A DNA stretch of 64,000 nt from an uncultured Draconibacterium sp. (GCA_947492175.1 CANLMQ010000030.1:1-64000), one strand, 5' to 3'. Positions 7,621 through 15,790 are shown, numbered from the stretch's first letter. Translations and numbers: made by a program. Notes: generated by a model from the sequence alone, not told the origin.

Positions 7621-10242
7621 ATGGCAAAAACCGCAAAAAAATACGTCGAGACTCCGTTGATGAAACAGTATTATGCCATTAAGGACAAACATCCTGATGC
7701 CATTTTGCTTTTTCGTGTGGGCGACTTTTACGAGACTTTTGGAGAAGACGCAATAAAAACAGCTGAAATAGTTGGAATAACATTAACCCGCCGGGCAAAC
7801 GGGGCAGCCAGTTATGTCGAACTGGCCGGATTTCCGCATCATGCGCTTGATACTTATTTACCAAAATTGGTACGGGCAGGGCAACGGGTTGCCATTTGCG
7901 AGCAACTGGAAGATCCGAAACTCACTAAAAAAATTGTAAAACGTGGAATTACCGAGTTGGTAACACCGGGAGTTTCCATAAACGATAATATTCTTGAAAA
8001 CCGCGAGAACAACTTTCTTGCTTCGGTTCATTTCGATAAAAAACGGGCCGGTGTGGCCTTTCTCGATATTTCAACCGGCGAATTTTTAACCGCTGAAGGA
8101 AATTTCGAATACATCGATAAACTGCTGAATTCGTTTCAACCCAAAGAGGTATTGTACCAGCGGGGTAGGGCAAAAGAATTTTCAGCCATTTTTGGCTCAA
8201 AATACTACACCTTTAATCTCGACGATTGGGTGTACACCAACGATGCTGCCAACGATCGGTTAACCCGTCATTTCGAAACCAGTTCTTTAAAAGGTTTTGG
8301 TGTACAGAATTTGCAACTGGCAATAATTGCTGCCGGTGCGGTGTTGCATTATCTCGATATTACACAGCATCAGCGCTTAAGTCATATCTCGGGGTTAAGC
8401 CGTATTGAAGAAGAACATTATGTGTGGCTCGACCGGTTTACCATTCGTAACCTGGAGCTTTTTGCTCCGCTGCACGAAAGCGGAAAATCGCTGATCAATG
8501 TGATCGACAAAACCATATCTCCAATGGGATCGCGTTTATTAAAACGTTGGATGGCTTTGCCATTAAAAGACATTGGACCAATAAATGAACGTTTGGATGT
8601 GGTGGAACTGTTTCTGAAAAATCCGGAAACAAAGGAAAACCTGGAAGAACACCTGCGGCAGATCGGCGATTTGGAACGTTTGATTTCGAAAGTGGCCGTC
8701 GGAAGAATCAATCCGCGCGAAGTGGTGCAGGTAAAAAATGCTTTAAATGCCATAGTTCCTATAAAAGAAGCGTGCGCGAGCGTAGAAGACAATGCGTTGA
8801 ATCGTTTTGCAGAGCAGCTGAATCCCTGCGATCTTATCCGCGAAAAAATTCAGAATGAAATTGTATCCGATCCGCCAACTGCAATAAACAAAGGAAAAGT
8901 AATTGCCGACGGAATTTCGGAGGAACTGGATGATTTGCGTAAAATTGCGTATTCGGGAAAAGATTACCTGGCACAAATTCAGCAACGCGAAAGTGAAAAA
9001 TACGGAATCCCTTCGTTGAAAATTAGTTTTAACAATGTGTTTGGTTACTACATTGAAGTGCGGAATACGCATAAAGATAAAGTGCCTGCAGAATGGATTC
9101 GTAAACAAACACTGGTAAGTGCCGAACGTTATATTACCGAGGAATTAAAAGAATACGAAACAAAAATTCTTGGAGCCGAGGAAAAGATTCTCTCGCTAGA
9201 AAGCAAATTGTTTGGCGAGCTTGTTTTTGCGCTTTCCGAATACATATCGGCTATTCAGTTAAATTCAAATATTCTGGCACAAATCGATTGTTTGTTGTCG
9301 TACGCAAGTTGTGCTACTTCGTATAAATATTTCCGCCCAGAGGTAACAACCGGAGTAGAAATCGATATAAAAAACGGTCGTCATCCGGTAATCGAACAGC
9401 AGTTGCCAATAGGCGAGTCGTATATCTCGAACGATGTCGTGCTTAATCAGGATGACCAGCAGATTATCATTATCACCGGGCCCAATATGGCGGGTAAATC
9501 GGCTTTATTGCGTCAAACAGCACTAATTGTGTTGCTTGCACAAATGGGATCGTTTGTACCGGCCGAAGTGGCAAAAATTGGATTTGTAGATAAAATATTC
9601 ACGCGGGTTGGAGCATCAGATAATATTTCGCTGGGCGAATCAACATTTATGGTTGAAATGAACGAAGCTGCCAGCATTCTGAATAATGTTTCCGACCGCA
9701 GTCTTATTCTTTTTGATGAACTGGGGCGCGGAACCTCTACCTACGACGGTATTTCAATTGCATGGTCGATAGTTGAGCACCTGCACGAACATGCTTACAC
9801 AAAAGCAAAAACACTTTTTGCTACGCACTACCACGAGTTGAACGAAATGGAGGCTGCATTCCCGAGAGTAAAAAATTACAATGTTTCGATAAAGGAAGTC
9901 GGAAACAAGGTAATTTTTCTTCGGAAGCTTGTACGCGGCGGAAGTAATCACAGTTTTGGTATCCATGTGGCAGGTATGGCAGGTATGCCAAAATCGGTAA
10001 TAAAACGTGCCGAACAAATATTAATTAAACTTGAAGGCGGAAAAGAAAAAGAAAATTTAGCAAAACCTCTGGAAGAAATCGGAGAGAATCGCGAGGGGAT
10101 GCAATTAAGCTTTTTTCAGTTGGATGACCCTGTATTAAAGCAAATTAGAGATGAGATTGCCGGATTGAATATAAATAATCTTACTCCGATTGAGGCCTTA
10201 AATAAGCTGAATGAAATAAAAAAATTAACAGGAATTAGGTAA
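7621..10242 (+). CDS. mutS: DNA mismatch repair protein MutS
   Basis: This 873-residue, full-length MutS recognises mismatches and small loops and recruits MutL. The mismatch-contacting Phe-x-Glu is present in the N-terminal domain (F36-Y-E38 in GDFYETFGEDA). The connector, lever and clamp regions follow. The C-terminal ABC-type ATPase shows Walker A GPNMAGKSALLRQ (about residue 619), the signature region SLGESTFMVEMNEAA, Walker B LILFDELGRGTSTYDG, and the ATHYHEL switch. A helix-turn-helix dimer tail is at the end. The gene stands alone; the tRNA operon promoter lies just after its stop. Confidence 0.98.
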   Translation: MAKTAKKYVETPLMKQYYAIKDKHPDAILLFRVGDFYETFGEDAIKTAEIVGITLTRRANGAASYVELAGFPHHALDTYLPKLVRAGQRVAICEQLEDPKLTKKIVKRGITELVTPGVSINDNILENRENNFLASVHFDKKRAGVAFLDISTGEFLTAEGNFEYIDKLLNSFQPKEVLYQRGRAKEFSAIFGSKYYTFNLDDWVYTNDAANDRLTRHFETSSLKGFGVQNLQLAIIAAGAVLHYLDITQHQRLSHISGLSRIEEEHYVWLDRFTIRNLELFAPLHESGKSLINVIDKTISPMGSRLLKRWMALPLKDIGPINERLDVVELFLKNPETKENLEEHLRQIGDLERLISKVAVGRINPREVVQVKNALNAIVPIKEACASVEDNALNRFAEQLNPCDLIREKIQNEIVSDPPTAINKGKVIADGISEELDDLRKIAYSGKDYLAQIQQRESEKYGIPSLKISFNNVFGYYIEVRNTHKDKVPAEWIRKQTLVSAERYITEELKEYETKILGAEEKILSLESKLFGELVFALSEYISAIQLNSNILAQIDCLLSYASCATSYKYFRPEVTTGVEIDIKNGRHPVIEQQLPIGESYISNDVVLNQDDQQIIIITGPNMAGKSALLRQTALIVLLAQMGSFVPAEVAKIGFVDKIFTRVGASDNISLGESTFMVEMNEAASILNNVSDRSLILFDELGRGTSTYDGISIAWSIVEHLHEHAYTKAKTLFATHYHELNEMEAAFPRVKNYNVSIKEVGNKVIFLRKLVRGGSNHSFGIHVAGMAGMPKSVIKRAEQILIKLEGGKEKENLAKPLEEIGENREGMQLSFFQLDDPVLKQIRDEIAGLNINNLTPIEALNKLNEIKKLTGIR

Positions 10243-10258
10243 AGCGGCGAATTTAATT

Positions 10259-10288
10259 TTGCGAGATAAAAAAATAGCAATATATTTG
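10259..10288 (+). promoter_or_regulatory. Promoter of the tRNA Gly-Leu-Gly operon
   Basis: TTG at 10259-10261 is followed after 19 bases by TATATTTG at 10281-10288, a full match to the Bacteroidota -33/-7 promoter. The first tRNA begins 33 bases downstream. Confidence 0.8.
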
Positions 10289-10321
10289 CAGCGCTTAAAA
10301 AGAAAAGTTCTTTTGAAATAT

Positions 10322-10394
<73 letters not shown>

Positions 10395-10438
10395 CTGTAT
10401 AGAGTAGATTATTTCTCGCTCAATACGAACACAAGGAT

Positions 10439-10523
10439 GCCCGGATGGTGGAATTGGTAGACACGTTGGACTTAAAATCCAATGAACATTATGTTCGTGG
10501 GGGTTCAAGTCCCCCTCTGGGTA
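10439..10523 (+). tRNA. tRNA-Leu (UAA)
   Basis: This is an 85-base class II tRNA with a D-arm GGTGGAATTGGTAGACAC, anticodon arm TTGGACTTAAAATCCAA (anticodon TAA), a long variable arm (GAACATTATGTTC) and a T-arm GGGGGTTCAAGTCCCCC. Acceptor pairs GCCCGGA/TCTGGGT include two G-T wobbles. Confidence 0.96.
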
Positions 10524-10528
10524 CTTTT

Positions 10529-10601
<73 letters not shown>

Positions 10602-10608
10602 CTATTTA

Positions 10609-10640
10609 AAAGCTTCACAAATTTTTTGTGGAGCTTTTTT
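10609..10640 (+). terminator. Terminator of the tRNA operon, repeated in each tandem unit
   Basis: AAGCTTCACAAA / TTTGTGGAGCTT forms a 12-bp stem with one mismatch, followed by a run of T. The same hairpin recurs at about 11063-11094 and, one base shorter, at 11517-11547. Confidence 0.85.
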
Positions 10641-10721
10641 TATGCCTTTATTTTTGGAGAGAGTATGGCTTCACACTGATGTATTAAACTGAATTCTATA
10701 AATTTGTATAAATCGTTATTT

Positions 10722-10976
10722 ATGGAACTTCCGGAATACTTTGTTTATCTGATTGAAAGTGACAAAGATGGAATCTGGTACATAGGTTTATCTGTTGAGC
10801 CAGATGAAAGACTGAAACAACATAATAAGGGAAAGTCAAAATTTACAAAAGGTCATATCCCGTGGAGATTGCTTTATAAAGAAAAAGTTGGCAGTTTACA
10901 ACTTGCTCGGCGGAAAGAAAAATATTATAAAACTTCAGCGGGGAAAAGAAGGTTAAAAAAGATACTTGGCAATTAG
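10722..10976 (+). CDS. Small GIY-YIG nuclease, copy 1
   Basis: This 84-residue protein is a single GIY-YIG domain of the UvrC-N/YhbQ-like type: VYLIES...WYIGL for the GIY and YIG strands, the catalytic Arg in DERLKQHN, and the metal-binding Glu in ARRKEKYYKTSAGKRRLKKIL. There is no DNA-binding extension, as in other stand-alone 80-100-residue members. The ATG is preferred over a TTG at 10704, because a TAAATTTG -7 box (10699-10706) covers that TTG. The stop codon lies at the beginning of a broken tRNA-Gly copy. Known free-standing GIY-YIG proteins can act as homing nucleases; that role here is an inference from the duplicated context. Confidence 0.93.
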   Translation: MELPEYFVYLIESDKDGIWYIGLSVEPDERLKQHNKGKSKFTKGHIPWRLLYKEKVGSLQLARRKEKYYKTSAGKRRLKKILGN

Positions 10977-11055
10977 GTAGTAGACCTTGCCAAGGTCGGG
11001 GTCGCGAGTTCCCTGCCCGGCTGCACCAGTCAGACGGGGAGTCTCGTTTCTCGCT
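10974..11055 (+). pseudogene. Broken tRNA-Gly 3' part with 27-base insertion, copy 1
   Basis: From about 10974 the sequence matches tRNA-Gly from the D-loop end (GGTAG) through the intact anticodon arm and into the T-arm. After GCGAGTTC it is interrupted by 27 extra bases (11012-11038), then resumes with GAGTCTCG and the 3' acceptor half TTCTCGCT. The 5' acceptor and most of the D-arm are missing, so no functional tRNA can form. The insert itself can fold (CCCG, CTG / CAG, CGGG). Confidence 0.88.
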
Positions 11056-11175
11056 CTATTTAAAAGCTTCACAAATTTTTTGTGGAGCTTTTTTTATGCC
11101 TTTATTTTTGGAGAGAGTATGGCTTCACACTGATGTATTAAACTGAATTCTATAAATTTGTATAAATCGTTATTT

Positions 11176-11430
11176 ATGGAACTTCCGGAATACTTTGTTT
11201 ATCTGATTGAAAGTGACAAAGATGGAATCTGGTACATAGGTTTATCTGTTGAGCCAGATGAAAGACTGAAACAACACAATAAGGGAAAGTCAAAATTTAC
11301 AAAAGGTCATATCCCGTGGAGATTGCTTTATAAAGAAAAAGTTGGCAGTTTACAACTTGCTCGGCGGAAAGAAAAATATTATAAAACTTCAGCGGGGAAA
11401 AGAAGGTTAAAAAAGATACTTGGCAATTAG
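11176..11430 (+). CDS. Small GIY-YIG nuclease, copy 2
   Basis: The 84-residue protein is identical to the copy at 10722-10976; the DNA differs by one silent base (CAT to CAC). It has the same TAAATTTG box upstream and the same overlap of the stop region with a broken tRNA-Gly. Both copies keep all catalytic residues, so both could be active. Confidence 0.93.
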   Translation: MELPEYFVYLIESDKDGIWYIGLSVEPDERLKQHNKGKSKFTKGHIPWRLLYKEKVGSLQLARRKEKYYKTSAGKRRLKKILGN

Positions 11431-11509
11431 GTAGTAGACCTTGCCAAGGTCGGGGTCGCGAGTTCCCTGCCCGGCTGCACCAGTCAGACGGGGAGTCTCG
11501 TTTCTCGCT
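11428..11509 (+). pseudogene. Broken tRNA-Gly 3' part with 27-base insertion, copy 2
   Basis: Same structure as at 10974-11055: the anticodon arm is intact, the T-loop is split by the same 27-base insert (11466-11492), and the 3' acceptor half is retained. It arose with the 454-bp duplication. Confidence 0.88.
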
Positions 11510-11553
11510 CTATTCAAAAGCTTCACAATTTTTTGTGGAGCTTTTTTTATGCC
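11510..11553 (+). repeat. Truncated third copy of the tandem unit start
   Basis: CTATTCAAAAGCTTCACAA through TTTTTTATGCC repeats the first 44 or so bases of the 454-bp unit with small changes, then similarity stops. This is probably the original sequence downstream of the tRNA-Gly before the unit arrived, and it still forms the terminator hairpin. Confidence 0.8.
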
Positions 11554-12262
11554 AAAAAAAATTGAAATCATGAGGCTGGCTGCCGGGCTTCCCGGGATTA
11601 CATTGAAAATCCGGTGGAATATAAATATCTCCAATTCTATTTAACCTTAACTATTTTCCTGCCGGAGGCCTTCATCTTTGCCTTAAAGCAAAGACGAAGC
11701 AGAAAATTCAAGGCTACTTTTGCTCTTTGTACTTCATCTTTATAAAGCCTAACTTCGGACGGGTGATCTCCTCATGCCTTCGGAGCTTCCCGCTCTCAAT
11801 AAGGCTTTGTTTCGATTCAGTACTCGATCAAAAGAGGCCACTGTTTTAATAAAGGTTGGCAATAGATCGGAGCGCAGCTTCGATCTAGCAGCTAACGGAT
11901 GATGAGCCCGCACAAAGCTTGCCCTTAGGTCCGCCTTCGAGAAAAAGCGTTGAGGAAATAAATGGAGAGAGCGTTAAAAAATCAAGTCTGTTTGACGCTC
12001 GTTAGCCCTGAGATGCGAAGGGCTAAAAGGAGGAGTTTCTTGATTTTAGTGAAAGGAATTTATTTTTAGCTTTTTACCGTCAGCGGTGGCTTTTTTGAAT
12101 CCTTTTTCAGCTATAGGAAAAAGGATTTCCAGACTGGAAAGACAAATGTAGTTTGTTGTTTCGGAAAGTTAATGTTATGCAGTTTGGCATTGCTCCATCT
12201 GAAATATTGGGTGATCTGGAAGTAAGGGGGATTGATTGTTGGATTACCTTTTAACCGGATAT
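11554..12262. other. Structured non-coding block without a credible gene
   Basis: No convincing coding frame is present. Several hairpins are visible: CTTTGC/GCAAAG near 11677; AAAGCCT/AGGCTTT enclosing about 11743-11807; a 9-bp stem GATCGGAGC/GCTTCGATC near 11866-11885; TTAGCCCT/AGGGCTAA at about 12002-12026, nested inside AAAATCAAG/CTTGATTTT; and AATCCTTTTT/AAAAAGGATT near 12099-12126. I have the impression that similar blocks recur in other Bacteroidota genomes, but I cannot verify that. It could be a dispersed repeat or a structured RNA. Confidence 0.45.
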
Positions 12263-12294
12263 AAAAAAAGCATCCAACCACAGGCAGGATGCTT
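12263..12294 (-). terminator. Terminator of the DUF6261-like gene
   Basis: On the minus strand AAGCATCC / GGATGCTT (11-nt loop) is followed by TTTTTTT. It sits 38 bases after the stop of the gene at 12332-13084. Confidence 0.8.
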
Positions 12295-12331
12295 CTAACC
12301 AATTAAAACAAGAATTATAACTCAGACAACA

Positions 12332-13084
12332 TTAATCTATATCAGGTTCGGCCGGCGGATCTTCTTCGTCACTGTCTTTTCTTCCATCGCGGGCGGCCAG
12401 AGTATTCTCCAGGGTTTTAATCTTTTGGTTTAACTCTTTTATAAAGTTATCCAGTTCGGGAGTTTGCATATTTAAGCTAACCAAAGCATTTACACGCTCT
12501 ATCATTAGTTCGTACAAGGGATCAATTTCAATACGAACAGCTTTTACATTGCCAGTATTTTTATTAGCCTGCTCGGTGTCGCGTTCGTTTTGTTTGGCTT
12601 TAAAAGCAACGTTCAGGTCGTTTAAAACATTTACCCAGGTGGTAAGGTTGCAGGTAGCAACATTGCCGGCATTCTGAGGTTTGTTTAAATCGCCAAGTAA
12701 ATTGGTAAGGCCTGCGGTTTCTTCGTTAAACGATATTTTACGAATATCGCCATATAAATCGAAAACACGCCTAAGGCGTTGGGCGGCTTCCATTTCTTCG
12801 TTAATGGTACACAGCAAAGTAGCATTAATACGCATATCAAGAGCCCGCCACATCGAGTCGCGGTCTGAATCAATAGCATGAAGTTCTGCTGTTAATATGC
12901 TGCCCTGATCGACGCGTAGTTCCTCGTCGAGTTTGATAAATGCTGTGTTAAATGCAGCAAATTCGGTTTCGGAGTGTATTACTGCAGGCGTTAGTATTTC
13001 GAGCAAACTTTTAAAGTCGCTCATAAACTGAAAATATTCCGCATTGCGGAGTTTATACAAAATAATGCTTAAAATTTTAATCAT
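12332..13084 (-). CDS. Uncharacterised DUF6261-like protein
   Basis: This 250-residue, mostly alpha-helical protein has no signal peptide or membrane segment. The N-terminus (KLRNAEYFQFMSDF) and overall length resemble a Bacteroidota-restricted family of unknown function (DUF6261, from memory, moderate certainty). It ends in a predicted coiled coil (about residues 205-235) and a strongly acidic tail (DSDEEDPPAEPDID). No catalytic motif is visible. It lies between the non-coding block and the 42-bp array, alone on its strand. It may have a structural or regulatory role, but none can be assigned. Confidence 0.7.
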   Translation of the reverse strand: MIKILSIILYKLRNAEYFQFMSDFKSLLEILTPAVIHSETEFAAFNTAFIKLDEELRVDQGSILTAELHAIDSDRDSMWRALDMRINATLLCTINEEMEAAQRLRRVFDLYGDIRKISFNEETAGLTNLLGDLNKPQNAGNVATCNLTTWVNVLNDLNVAFKAKQNERDTEQANKNTGNVKAVRIEIDPLYELMIERVNALVSLNMQTPELDNFIKELNQKIKTLENTLAARDGRKDSDEEDPPAEPDID

Positions 13085-13299
13085 AATTTTTCGTTTAAAA
13101 GGATTAATAAATATGTTTTAAAAGGTTATTTACATTTTTGTTTGTGGTAGAATGAATGTATCGATTTTTTTGGGTTATTATTTTTAGTTCAATAAAATTA
13201 AAGCATATGTTTATCAAAGTCAATGCCTTAATTATGTTGCAGAGCATTTTTTTATGAGATGCTTATATTATTTGCTAAAAGCATCCGGCAATTTTAGGT

Positions 13300-13580
13300 G
13301 CCGCAATACTGAGGGGGCCTGGCAAGGAAAATTTTTCTTATGCCGCAGTTCTGCGTGATGCCAGCCACGCTGTTTTTTCTTATGCCGCAGAACTGCGGGA
13401 ACCAAATCACAACGTTTTTTTGCATGCCGCAGAGTTGAGGCAAGCCATCCACAACATTTTTTTGTATGCCGCAGTACTGAGGCAAGCTCGCCACAAGATT
13501 TTTTTGCGTGCCGCAGAACTGCGGGAAGCGAGCCAACACGTTTATTTTGTTGTCGCAGAACTGAGGGAGGCCAGTAAATC
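13300..13580. repeat. Tandem array of seven 42-bp units, each with a small palindrome
   Basis: The core GCCGCA (GTCGCA in the last unit) recurs at 13300, 13342, 13384, 13426, 13468, 13510 and 13552, an exact 42-bp period. The best units carry the palindrome CCGCAGAACTGCGG, others degenerate forms (CCGCAGAGTTGAGG, CCGCAGTACTGAGG). The spacers hold T-runs. The minus strand stays open as 14-residue repeats, but there is no promoter, signal or normal composition to suggest a gene. No ORF of ordinary kind lies between 13085 and 13856; 13085-13299 is plain AT-rich DNA. Confidence 0.9.
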
Positions 13581-13640
13581 AGCTAGTTAGCTCTTTTGGG
13601 GAGTGGGTGATTTGTGAGACCGGCCGCAGATAAGACTTTT

Positions 13641-13729
13641 GGGCTGAAGCCCGGTTTGGTAGGCTGATCACTAACCCCAGGCTTAAGCCTGGGCTTAATT
13701 ACCATATCGCAGTTCATGGGCTTTAGCCC
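13641..13729. repeat. REP-like cluster of three palindromes
   Basis: Three palindromes lie in a row: GGGCTGAAGCCC (13641-13652), CCCAGGCTTAAGCCTGGG (13676-13693) and GGGCTTTAGCCC (13718-13729). The grouping and the shared GGCTnnAGCC core look like REP elements mobilised by REP-associated tyrosine transposases in Bacteroidota. No such transposase is encoded in this window. Confidence 0.7.
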
Positions 13730-13856
13730 TTAAATAGTACCACTACTTGTTTTTGTACTTCAGTAAATAATATTGCACTTTACATAAAATATTATAGGAA
13801 AATAATTGCTAAATTGGTGCTTCGTAAAACTAGCATATAACCAAATACAATTCTCC

Positions 13857-14981
13857 ATGGCTAAACCAAGCGACATTTTCAACAAAGGATTTGATGCAGG
13901 CACACAAATTAAACTATATATACTCCGCAAATATCTGCAAGAATGGTTACCGGTATTTATAAAGAAGAAGAAATATTGGACAGACATTTCTCTTTATGAC
14001 ATGTTCGCAGGCGAAGGAAAAGACTCCGAGGGAGTTAATGGAAGTCCGCTAATTATGCTAGAAGAGCTAATGCTATATTGTAAAACCATTGCAGACGAAT
14101 CTTTAAGGATGAATGTATTATTTAACGAATATGACAAGAAACGATATAAGGCTCTGAAGCAAAATGTTGCAGATAAACGTTTGGAATGTAAGAACTCTGA
14201 ATTTTGTCCTACCTCGAAGGATTGTATATTGAATGTAGTAGAAGAAAATCGAAAGTTTAAAGAATTGTTTGCTGGGTGGTTTCCTAAAATGCAGCAAACA
14301 GAACAGCTTCCACGTTTTATGTTTCTGGATCAATTTGGTATTAAACAAATAACCGAAGATATTTTTGAGCAATTAGTAAGTTTAAAAAGAACAGACTTTA
14401 TTTTTTTTATTTCTTCTTCGTTTGCAAATAGGTTTGCAGAACAACCTGAATTTCAAATGTATTTAAATTTGTCAAGAGAATCTTTTGACCTAACCAGACC
14501 TCACCATTGTCATCGTGTAGTTTTTAATTATTATAAACAGTTAATTCCTAAAGGAACAGAATATTACCTTGCACCATTTTCTATTAAAAAGGGGGCAAAT
14601 ATTTATGGTTTGATTTTCGGAACTAACCACCTTTTGGGGATAGAGAAGTTTTTGAATATTTGCTGGGGTATAAACAAAAACACAGGAGATGCAAACTATG
14701 ATATCGACAATGAAAAGATCAATCCAAACGAACCTTCTTTATGGGTTGAACATGATATTTCTAATAAAATTCAAGTTTTTCAAAATGAATTGAGAAACAA
14801 AATTTGCAGTAATGAATTTGCAACAAATGTTCAGGTATATCGATGGACTTTTGAAATGGGTTGTTTACCGAAACACGCCAATGAAGTTTTACGTGAACTA
14901 AGAAGGCAGAAAACAATCAATAAAGATTTTCGTATTGCTAATAGTAAAATTCATAAATTAGTACCCGAAAAACTAAAATAG
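13857..14981 (+). CDS. tcmP: Three-Cys-motif partner protein TcmP
   Basis: This 374-residue protein has a methyltransferase-like N-terminal half: LYDMFAGEGKDSEGVNGSPL resembles SAM-binding motif I (DxFAGxG) and MFLDQFG the later acidic motif. The opening (KPSDIFNKGFDAGTQIKLYILRKYL without its ends) and close coupling to the next gene match the TcmP family, which is defined as the neighbour of the Gp37/Gp68-like three-Cys protein. The ATG at 13857 is chosen; the frame is open to 13806 but that segment has no family similarity. There are 2 bases to the next start, so the two are co-translated. Function is not established; roles in nucleic-acid modification or phage defence are speculation. The AT content is visibly higher than in flanking housekeeping genes. 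Confidence 0.85.
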   Translation: MAKPSDIFNKGFDAGTQIKLYILRKYLQEWLPVFIKKKKYWTDISLYDMFAGEGKDSEGVNGSPLIMLEELMLYCKTIADESLRMNVLFNEYDKKRYKALKQNVADKRLECKNSEFCPTSKDCILNVVEENRKFKELFAGWFPKMQQTEQLPRFMFLDQFGIKQITEDIFEQLVSLKRTDFIFFISSSFANRFAEQPEFQMYLNLSRESFDLTRPHHCHRVVFNYYKQLIPKGTEYYLAPFSIKKGANIYGLIFGTNHLLGIEKFLNICWGINKNTGDANYDIDNEKINPNEPSLWVEHDISNKIQVFQNELRNKICSNEFATNVQVYRWTFEMGCLPKHANEVLRELRRQKTINKDFRIANSKIHKLVPEKLK

Positions 14982-14983
14982 TC

Positions 14984-15736
14984 ATGGCAACTAAAATAGA
15001 ATGGACAGAGGCAACCTGGAATCCAACATCAGGTTGTACAAAAATATCTGCGGGTTGTAAGCATTGTTATGCAGAGTCAATGGCTCGAAGACTAAAAGCC
15101 ATTGGCACGGTTGGGTATGAGGATGGATTTCGTTTTAGTATTGTTCCGTCAAGATTAAATGAGCCTCTTAAGAAAAAGAAACCAACCGTATACTTTGTGA
15201 ACTCTATGAGTGATATTTTTCATGAAAGAATGCCATTGGATTATCTGGATCGGATATTTTCGGTTATTGAACAGACTCCTCATCATACCTACCAGCTTCT
15301 CACAAAAAGGGCCGATAATATGTTTGATTATCTCTCTAAAAGAGAAATTCCCAAAAATGTATGGTTGGGTGTTACGGTAGAAAATAAGTATGACGGCTTA
15401 CCCCGCATTGAAAAGCTTAGAAATCTGAAGGCAACTGTACTTTTCCTTTCGGTAGAACCTCTTCTGGAAGATTTAGGTCAGGTTAACTTAACCAATATAG
15501 ATTGGGTTATTGTTGGTGGTGAAAGTGGAAATCAGGCTCGACCAATGGATAAAACCTGGGTTGAAAATATCAAAAAACAATGTGATGATAATGATGTTGC
15601 CTTTTTCTTTAAGCAGTGGGGTACTTGGGGAGCAGACAAAGTAAAAAGAAATAAAAAGGAAAATGGGAAGGTGCTAAACGGTAAGGTTTGGCAAAATTAC
15701 CCAGAGGTAATCGAAAAACAGTTTGAATTATCCTAA
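14984..15736 (+). CDS. Phage Gp37/Gp68 family (DUF5131) three-Cys radical-SAM-like protein
   Basis: This 250-residue protein belongs to the family first named from phage Gp37/Gp68. The three-Cys motif is C18-x6-C25-x2-C28 in TSGCTKISAGCKHCYAE, which suggests a [4Fe-4S] cluster as in radical SAM enzymes but with different spacing. Other family blocks are WNPTSGC, VNSMSDIFHE, QLLTKR, LSVEPLLEDL and VGGESGNQARPM, then a FKQWGTWG near the C-terminus. It is always expected beside TcmP, as here. Its substrate is unknown. A strong terminator follows directly. Confidence 0.9.
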   Translation: MATKIEWTEATWNPTSGCTKISAGCKHCYAESMARRLKAIGTVGYEDGFRFSIVPSRLNEPLKKKKPTVYFVNSMSDIFHERMPLDYLDRIFSVIEQTPHHTYQLLTKRADNMFDYLSKREIPKNVWLGVTVENKYDGLPRIEKLRNLKATVLFLSVEPLLEDLGQVNLTNIDWVIVGGESGNQARPMDKTWVENIKKQCDDNDVAFFFKQWGTWGADKVKRNKKENGKVLNGKVWQNYPEVIEKQFELS

Positions 15737-15737
15737 A

Positions 15738-15774
15738 TAAAAAATCCTGCATTTTACCGATGCAGGATTTTTTA
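15738..15774. terminator. Bidirectional terminator after the TcmP pair
   Basis: ATCCTGCAT / ATGCAGGAT (perfect 9-bp stem, 7-nt loop) is flanked by A-run and T-run, so it can stop transcription from both sides. It marks the right end of the tcmP operon. Confidence 0.85.
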
Positions 15775-15790
15775 TGCTGTAATTTTTCGA

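Larger units (their letters stand above)
10602..11509 (+). repeat. Two tandem 454-bp units: terminator, GIY-YIG gene, broken tRNA-Gly
   Basis: Unit 1 is 10602-11055 and unit 2 is 11056-11509. They are almost identical (one T/C difference is visible inside the nuclease gene). Each begins right after a tRNA-Gly 3' end with a terminator hairpin, contains the complete nuclease gene, and ends with an interrupted 3' part of tRNA-Gly. A third start of the unit follows at 11510-11553 and then diverges. Near identity implies a recent duplication. Confidence 0.95.

Noticed and set aside
11441..11644. 67-residue plus-strand frame over the broken tRNA-Gly
   Set aside because: It starts inside the tRNA fragment and crosses a terminator; no protein-like features.
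13294..13539. 81-residue minus-strand protein made of 14-residue repeats
   Set aside because: It is the 42-bp array read in frame; composition is odd, and there is no start signal or promoter. Periods divisible by three keep frames open by default.
13300..13580. CRISPR array
   Set aside because: Units are 42 bp including spacer, spacers are T-rich and similar to each other, and no cas genes are present.
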